Of a stretch of 5,164 nucleotides of DNA, positions 1-5,164 are shown in pieces. This stretch comes from Acidobacteriota bacterium. Lineage in GTDB: Bacteria; Acidobacteriota; Terriglobia; Acidiferrales; UBA7541. The position numbers and the translations under genes are program-made. Location: assembly GCA_028876695.1 (NCBI GenBank), contig JAGWRH010000411.1, forward strand, positions 1 through 5,164, in the 5' to 3' direction. Every line of letters begins with the position of its first letter. The stretch's first letter is position 1. The notes under the pieces are model-generated. The model saw only the letters and a program-made list of their open reading frames with translations, did no database searches and was not told the origin of the DNA.

Positions 1-2
1 AA

Positions 3-1943
<1,941 letters not shown>

Positions 1944-1978
1944 CATCTGCGCGGACGTTCACGGCTAGCTCGCAAATT

Positions 1979-2010
1979 AAAAGGGGAGGGCTGATGCCCT
2001 CGCTTTTTTT
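1979..2010 (+). terminator. Rho-independent terminator after hppA
   Basis: A perfect 6-bp GC-rich stem, GAGGGC (1986-1991) and GCCCTC (1996-2001), closes a TGAT loop and is followed by seven T (2004-2010). Upstream AAAAG (1979-1983) can pair with CTTTT (2003-2007) across a small internal loop, lengthening the stem and allowing partial function on the other strand. It lies 36 bases after the hppA stop, which separates hppA from the next gene. Confidence 0.88.
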
Positions 2011-2063
2011 GTCTGAAGCTCTCTGAAATAGAACCAATTGGCCTCTCTTTACGTCGAATCAGC

Positions 2064-2777
2064 ATGCATAAAAACAGGGTGCGAGTTGTATCGGCGATGT
2101 CGATTGCACTCGTGCTGGCTGTTGTTTGCTGGTTCGCTGCGTCGAGACCGCGGCAGGATGCTCAGGCGCGCGCCAGTGCGCAAGATGCGGTTTACGAGGT
2201 GGTCGTACGCGACGCATTCGCCTCGATGCACTCCAAGGCAACCGAACTTGTTTTCGACGAAAATCTCAACACTGGCATCGATCCTGCATCTGGATCGAGC
2301 CCGAAAGATGCCTGTATGGAAGCTGTTCAACAGGAGATCAGCCGACATCGTTACGAGCCCATACTCAACACGATTGCTGATAAAGCTTACCGCCTAATTG
2401 CCCGTGGAGCGGGCGACTACTCGATACGAGCAGATACGATTCAAGATTTCGCAAAACAGGTTTGCATTGGCGGTCGTCTTCCAGAAACATTCCACACGGA
2501 CCTTCCTCGGACCTTCATATCGCCTGACTCGATCGCTTTCGATTTCATCGAGGGGCCTGACGGGACCAAGAGCCCCGAAATCTTCAAACAGGTCTACCCG
2601 GGAGCCAGTGGGATCATTTCACTTTCGCGCGTTGGATTTGATTCTCGTCAAGATGAGGCGATGGTGTCCACTTCATTCGTCTGCGGGGGCCTTTGTGGTG
2701 ACGGCCATGTTTACGTTCTCCGGAAAAAATCGGGACGATGGAGCGTAGTGAACGCGTGGTTGGAATGGATATCGTAA
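2064..2777 (+). CDS. Membrane-anchored or secreted protein of unknown function with C-terminal CGGLCG motif
   Basis: A 237-residue protein that I cannot assign to a named family. It opens with a short basic n-region (HKNRVR) and one hydrophobic helix (about residues 9-27), giving a signal anchor or uncleaved signal peptide, so the rest should lie outside the cytoplasm. Residues 41-135 look mostly helical and include C84 and C134. The C-terminal part (about 148-237) looks like a compact beta-rich domain: FISPDSIAFDFIEG, then YPGASGIISLSRVGF, then FVCGGLCGDGHVYVLRK and a closing GRWSVVNAWLEW. I recall similar short secreted acidobacterial proteins with this SRVGF...CGxLCG pattern, which is memory rather than a search. 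C207 and C211 could form a disulfide or bind a ligand. ATG at 2064 is the first plausible start in frame, but no Shine-Dalgarno sequence precedes it. Base composition is visibly less GC-rich than both neighbours, suggesting a different history. It converges with the enolase-like gene, 37 bases away. Confidence 0.8.
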   Translation: MHKNRVRVVSAMSIALVLAVVCWFAASRPRQDAQARASAQDAVYEVVVRDAFASMHSKATELVFDENLNTGIDPASGSSPKDACMEAVQQEISRHRYEPILNTIADKAYRLIARGAGDYSIRADTIQDFAKQVCIGGRLPETFHTDLPRTFISPDSIAFDFIEGPDGTKSPEIFKQVYPGASGIISLSRVGFDSRQDEAMVSTSFVCGGLCGDGHVYVLRKKSGRWSVVNAWLEWIS

Positions 2778-2814
2778 CCGCTGCACGGCGACAACGGGAT
2801 CCTCAGTTTATGGG

Positions 2815-4242
2815 CTAGCCGGTACCTTGGATGAGGGAGCCGTCGGTGGTGCGCATTTCGTTGGGGCGTTCGTCGGTGATGGGATGCTTGGCGGCGAGGG
2901 CTTCGTCCACTTCAATTCCCCACCCCGGATTTTCATTAATCCAGGCATAGCCGTCCTTCACTTGCAGGCAGCCGCGGAAAATATCCTGGACGAGCGGCGT
3001 GTAGTCGAAATGCTCGTGGATGCCAAAATTCGGATTGGTGAGGTCGAGGGTCAAATTGGTCATGTGGCCCACGGGAGAACACGGGGCGCCGTGCCAAGCG
3101 AACTTGACTTCGAAATTCGCGGCGAAAGAGGTGATTTTCCGTGCCGCGGTGAAGCCGCCGATGTGCGGCACCTGGTGACGGACGTAGTCGATCAGGCGGT
3201 CTTGAACGAGCGGCTGCCATTCGTGCGGGTTGTTCCAAAGCTCGCCGATGGCGAGCGGCGTGGTGCATTGCGCGCGGACGATGCGGTAGTGGCCGGCTTC
3301 TTCGGGCGGAAATAAATCCTCGCAATAAAACAGATTGAATTGCTCGAGCTCCCTGGCGAATTCGGTGGCGCGGATGCTATCGAGCAGCGAGTGCACATCC
3401 ACGCCGAGGCCGATTTCGGGCGGCATCTCTTCGCGGAAAGCCGCGAATGCGGTGAGGATGCGGCGAATTTCTTTCTCGCGGTCGAAGGGCACGGAGCCGT
3501 CGTCAAATTTCGGCTGGCCGTAAATGGTGTTGGTGGCAGCGTCGCGAACAAACATGGCGACGAGCAGATTGCGGCAGCCCGCGGCAACAAGTTTCCGCGA
3601 ATTTTCGACGAGCAACTTGCCGGGGTCCTGATCGGGGCGCCCCATGCCGACGTGGAGGTAGATGTCGGCGGCCTCGCGCACTTTTCCGCCGACCAGTTGA
3701 TAGACGGGCATGCCGGCCAGGCGGCCTTTGATGTCCCAGAGCGCGTCGCAGAGGCCGCCAATGGCGGAGTTCTGCACCGCGTCATTTTTGTAGTAGGAGC
3801 TGAGGTAGCAGAGCCGCCAAATCTGCTCGATGCGGTCGGTGGTGCGGCCGAGGACGAGCGGCTTGAGATACTGGTCAACCATCGGGCGAATCAGTTTGGA
3901 GCGGCCGCCGGGAAAGGAGATGGTCGCGCAGCCGTAACCGTGAAGGCCCGGTTGATCGGTGGTGACTTTCACGACGGTTGAGTCGTTCGGGCCGCCGCCT
4001 CCGACTTCAATCACCGAGATGTCTTGAATGCGCGGAGCGGGCATGCCGCGCGTGGCGCGCTCGACGGCCGCTACGGCTTGTTGCTGCCGAGGCGACGAAG
4101 CGGCCTCAGCAAGTGGTCCGCGGAACAATGCGGCCACGGCGGCGCCTCCGCCGAGAAGCGCGGACTTCAGCAACTTGCGCCGATTTTGACGATTCATTGC
4201 AGAATGGGCCCGGTTTTCGCGCTCAGGATTCGAAGTGCTCAT
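2815..4242 (-). CDS. Tat-exported enolase-superfamily protein, mannonate dehydratase (ManD/RspA)-like
   Basis: A 475-residue protein of the mandelate racemase / muconate lactonizing branch of the enolase superfamily, whose members abstract a proton next to a carboxylate, often to dehydrate sugar acids. A twin-arginine signal is visible: NRRKLLK (R21, R22), a hydrophobic stretch (28-40) and a likely AEA cleavage site near residue 47. The N-terminal capping domain spans about 70-190, ending in ALWDIKGRLAGMPVYQLVGGK. The barrel follows. Metal ligands are D282 (VDVH), E308 (CEDLFPP) and E334 (GELW), spaced 26 and 26. H284 and H384 (WHGAPC) are candidate acid/base residues. These spacings equal those I recall for ManD (D210/H212, E236, E262, H312). 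The usual basic pair on the second barrel strand is absent: NLLVAM (225-230) stands there. PGWGIEVDE near the end is typical of the family. The start at 4242 is preceded by GAGGT with 4-base spacing; Met16 (4197) is an alternative without such a site. Substrate unknown. Confidence 0.93.
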   Translation of the reverse strand: MSTSNPERENRAHSAMNRQNRRKLLKSALLGGGAAVAALFRGPLAEAASSPRQQQAVAAVERATRGMPAPRIQDISVIEVGGGGPNDSTVVKVTTDQPGLHGYGCATISFPGGRSKLIRPMVDQYLKPLVLGRTTDRIEQIWRLCYLSSYYKNDAVQNSAIGGLCDALWDIKGRLAGMPVYQLVGGKVREAADIYLHVGMGRPDQDPGKLLVENSRKLVAAGCRNLLVAMFVRDAATNTIYGQPKFDDGSVPFDREKEIRRILTAFAAFREEMPPEIGLGVDVHSLLDSIRATEFARELEQFNLFYCEDLFPPEEAGHYRIVRAQCTTPLAIGELWNNPHEWQPLVQDRLIDYVRHQVPHIGGFTAARKITSFAANFEVKFAWHGAPCSPVGHMTNLTLDLTNPNFGIHEHFDYTPLVQDIFRGCLQVKDGYAWINENPGWGIEVDEALAAKHPITDERPNEMRTTDGSLIQGTG

Positions 4243-4246
4243 AGGA

Positions 4247-4251
4247 ACCTC
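4247..4251 (-). promoter_or_regulatory. Ribosome binding site deciding the start of the enolase-like gene
   Basis: On the minus strand GAGGT lies four bases before the ATG at 4242. The in-frame ATG at 4197, which would give a shorter and more usual Tat n-region, has no purine-rich site before it. This favours the longer protein. Confidence 0.55.
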
Positions 4252-4275
4252 GACGTACAGCGATAGAACGGCGCG

Positions 4276-4281
4276 ATTGTA
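4276..4281 (-). promoter_or_regulatory. Possible -10 box (TACAAT) for the enolase-like gene
   Basis: TACAAT on the minus strand matches TATAAT at five of six positions and would put transcription start about 25-28 bases before the ATG, leaving room for the GAGGT site. No convincing -35 element is seen at 16-18 bases, so this is weak. Confidence 0.3.
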
Positions 4282-4447
4282 ACCGCAATTTTCCCTTTGG
4301 GTGGAAAGGAAAGTGGCTGGGCATTAAAAGCAGACCCTTCGCGGAGCCGCTTTTGGGCTGCGAAATGGCAATGGCAGGACGCAGGCGATGGGATTCGGGC
4401 GCGGCCAACGGAACTACGACGTTTGGGCATCCCCGGCGGCTCTCGAA

Positions 4448-4474
4448 TGAAACATTTTCGGCCGAAACAGCGTA
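4448..4474 (+). promoter_or_regulatory. Candidate ECF-sigma-type promoter (TGAAAC-N17-CGTA) for the LiaF-like gene
   Basis: TGAAAC (4448-4453) and CGTA (4471-4474) are separated by 17 bases. They resemble ECF envelope-stress promoters such as Bacillus SigW sites (TGAAAC, about 16 bases, CGTA). Transcription would start near 4480, giving a leader of about 16 bases that contains only the ribosome binding site. The match to an envelope-stress-type gene makes it more credible, but which sigma factor would act in this organism is unknown. Confidence 0.4.
4456..4467 (+). promoter_or_regulatory. Perfect 12-bp palindrome in the promoter spacer (operator candidate)
   Basis: TTTCGGCCGAAA reads the same on both strands and lies wholly between the candidate -35 and -10 elements. 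A dimeric repressor bound there would block the promoter. No regulator gene is visible in the window to pair with it. Confidence 0.35.
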
Positions 4475-4483
4475 TCTTCACGC

Positions 4484-4490
4484 AGAGAGG
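4484..4490 (+). promoter_or_regulatory. Strong ribosome binding site for the LiaF-like gene
   Basis: AGAGAGG, five bases before the ATG at 4496, is the best Shine-Dalgarno match in the window. It fixes the start of a gene whose end is outside the window. Confidence 0.8.
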
Positions 4491-4495
4491 TGCAT

Positions 4496-5164
4496 ATGAC
4501 GAATGGCGGAGTTCCGCGGCGGCGGCACTCGATTGCCGGCCCGGTGATCCTGATCGCGCTGGGACTGATTTTCCTGGTGTGGGAATTCAGACCCGGCGCC
4601 GATCCGTGGTGGATCATTTGGCATTACTGGCCGCTGATTTTGATCTTCGTTGGCATCGGAAAAATCTGGGATAGCTATTGGGAGAAGGGCCATCCCGAGG
4701 GCAGCGCGATTACGGGAGTGTCGATTGCGTGGATCGCGCTGCTGGCGCTTTTCGTGTACGCGCTATGGCACGGCGGCGCGTACGGGAACGGAACGCGCAG
4801 CGCGTGGTGGGGAGGCGATTTCGGGCGCGACTTTGGCCGGGATTGGGGCCGGGATTGGGGCCGGGATTGGGGGCGCAACGCCGGGAGAAGCGGGCAGCAC
4901 TTCAGCAAATCGATCGAACTGCAGGGCGCGAAATCGGTAAACGTGCACGTGCAAATGCCCGCCGGCCAATTGCGATTGGACGGCGGAGCGAGCAAATTGC
5001 TGGACGGCAATTTCCGGTACGATGGTTGGCAGGGCGACCCGCAGGTGAATTACACGGTGAGCGGCGGGCGTGGCGATCTGCAAATCACACAAAGCGGAAA
5101 CTCGTCGCATATCGGAAACGCGTACAACGACTGGCGGCTGCAATTCGGCGGCGGGGCGCCGATG
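4496..5164 (+). CDS. LiaI/LiaF-like membrane protein with GRDW-repeat linker, 3' truncated by the window
   Basis: The frame opens at ATG 4496 behind a strong ribosome binding site and stays open for 223 codons to the edge. A basic start (PRRRHS, 7-12) leads into helix 1 (about 13-29, IAGPVILIALGLIFLVW), helix 2 (about 38-55, with HYWPLILIFVGIGK) and helix 3 (about 72-91). The arginine-rich start, the GPVILIALGLIFL helix and the WPLILIFVGIG helix are the signature of LiaI/LiaF-like transmembrane regions (DUF5668 type). A Gly/Asp/Arg/Trp linker (about 104-130) follows. After it comes a beta-rich segment starting KSIELQGAKSVNVHVQMPAGQLRLDGG (about 138-165), resembling the extracytoplasmic domain of LiaF and related envelope-stress proteins. 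In Firmicutes LiaF restrains the LiaRS two-component system. Here no sensor kinase or regulator is in view, so that role is not shown. It is transcribed divergently from the enolase-like gene. Confidence 0.85.
   Translation, partial: MTNGGVPRRRHSIAGPVILIALGLIFLVWEFRPGADPWWIIWHYWPLILIFVGIGKIWDSYWEKGHPEGSAITGVSIAWIALLALFVYALWHGGAYGNGTRSAWWGGDFGRDFGRDWGRDWGRDWGRNAGRSGQHFSKSIELQGAKSVNVHVQMPAGQLRLDGGASKLLDGNFRYDGWQGDPQVNYTVSGGRGDLQITQSGNSSHIGNAYNDWRLQFGGGAPM
4811..4882 (+). repeat. 12-bp tandem repeat array encoding GRDW/F units
   Basis: Three perfect copies of ggccgggattgg lie at 4835-4846, 4847-4858 and 4859-4870. They are flanked by degenerate units in the same 12-base phase: 4811-4822 (GGDF), 4823-4834 (GRDF) and 4871-4882 (GRNA). 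The unit is a multiple of three, so copy number changes keep the frame. The product is a flexible, charged and aromatic linker just outside the third membrane helix. Confidence 0.9.

Noticed and set aside
2031..2055. A possible ECF-like promoter (GAACC-N17-GTC) just before the gene at 2064.
   Set aside because: The -10 part is only a three-base match and would put the transcription start almost on the ATG. Such matches are expected by chance, and the gene has no supporting context.
2778..2814. The 37-base convergent gap was searched for a bidirectional terminator.
   Set aside because: No GC-rich stem followed by T-runs is present; only a GGATCC palindrome of six bases is seen.
2827..3981. 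Long plus-strand open frames (2827-3315 and 3340-3981) opposite the enolase-like gene.
   Set aside because: They are mirror frames of a GC-rich coding sequence. The minus-strand frame has full family motifs and an intact active site across the whole length.
4330..4361. An imperfect hairpin (GCAGaCCC / GGGCTGC) with a short inner stem, considered as a terminator.
   Set aside because: No T-run follows the stem on either strand, and it lies between two divergent genes where no transcript needs to end.
4375..4425. On the minus strand the stretch reads somewhat like a tRNA D-arm (a hypothetical translation gives RSSVGRAR, a phrase typical of mistranslated tRNA genes).
   Set aside because: The bases (AGTTCCGTTGGCCGCGCC) do not form a D-stem, no 7-bp acceptor stem pairs, and there is no GGTTCGAATCC-type T-arm at the right distance.
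4675..5143. Long minus-strand open frames with Pro-Arg-Ser-Gln repeats opposite the right end.
   Set aside because: They are antisense shadows of the GRDW repeat. The plus-strand frame from 4496 has a ribosome binding site, membrane helices and recognisable family motifs.

Overview
The window looks like a piece of a GC-rich bacterial chromosome. The gene styles fit Acidobacteriota best: a K+-independent-type membrane pyrophosphatase, a Tat-exported enolase-superfamily protein, a short secreted protein with a C-terminal CGGLCG motif, and a LiaF-like envelope protein. This placement is an inference from family resemblance; there is no rRNA or other phylogenetic marker here. No mobile element, tRNA, CRISPR array or phage gene is visible.

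Layout. (1) From the left edge to 1943 (+) lies most of a membrane-integral pyrophosphatase (hppA) whose N-terminal part is cut off by the window edge. A clear rho-independent terminator follows at 1979-2010. (2) 2064-2777 (+) is a small, visibly less GC-rich gene for a membrane-anchored or secreted protein of unknown function. (3) 2815-4242 (-) converges on it across 37 bases and encodes a Tat-signal enolase-superfamily enzyme whose active-site spacing matches mannonate-dehydratase-like (ManD/RspA) proteins. (4) A 253-base divergent spacer (4243-4495) carries candidate promoter elements for both sides. The right side has an ECF-sigma-like promoter (TGAAAC-N17-CGTA) with a perfect 12-bp palindrome in its spacer. 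(5) From 4496 (+) to the right edge runs an open reading frame without a stop. It encodes a three-helix membrane protein of the LiaI/LiaF type with a Gly-Arg-Asp-Trp repeat linker and the beginning of an extracytoplasmic beta-rich domain.

The genes do not form one operon: a terminator, a convergent pair and a divergent pair separate them. The common theme is the cell envelope: an ion-pumping membrane enzyme, two exported or anchored proteins, and a probable envelope-stress protein. I see no single novel multi-gene system. The points most worth a second look are the exported ManD-like protein without the usual basic pair on its second barrel strand, and the LiaF-like gene with its repeat linker and ECF-like promoter.
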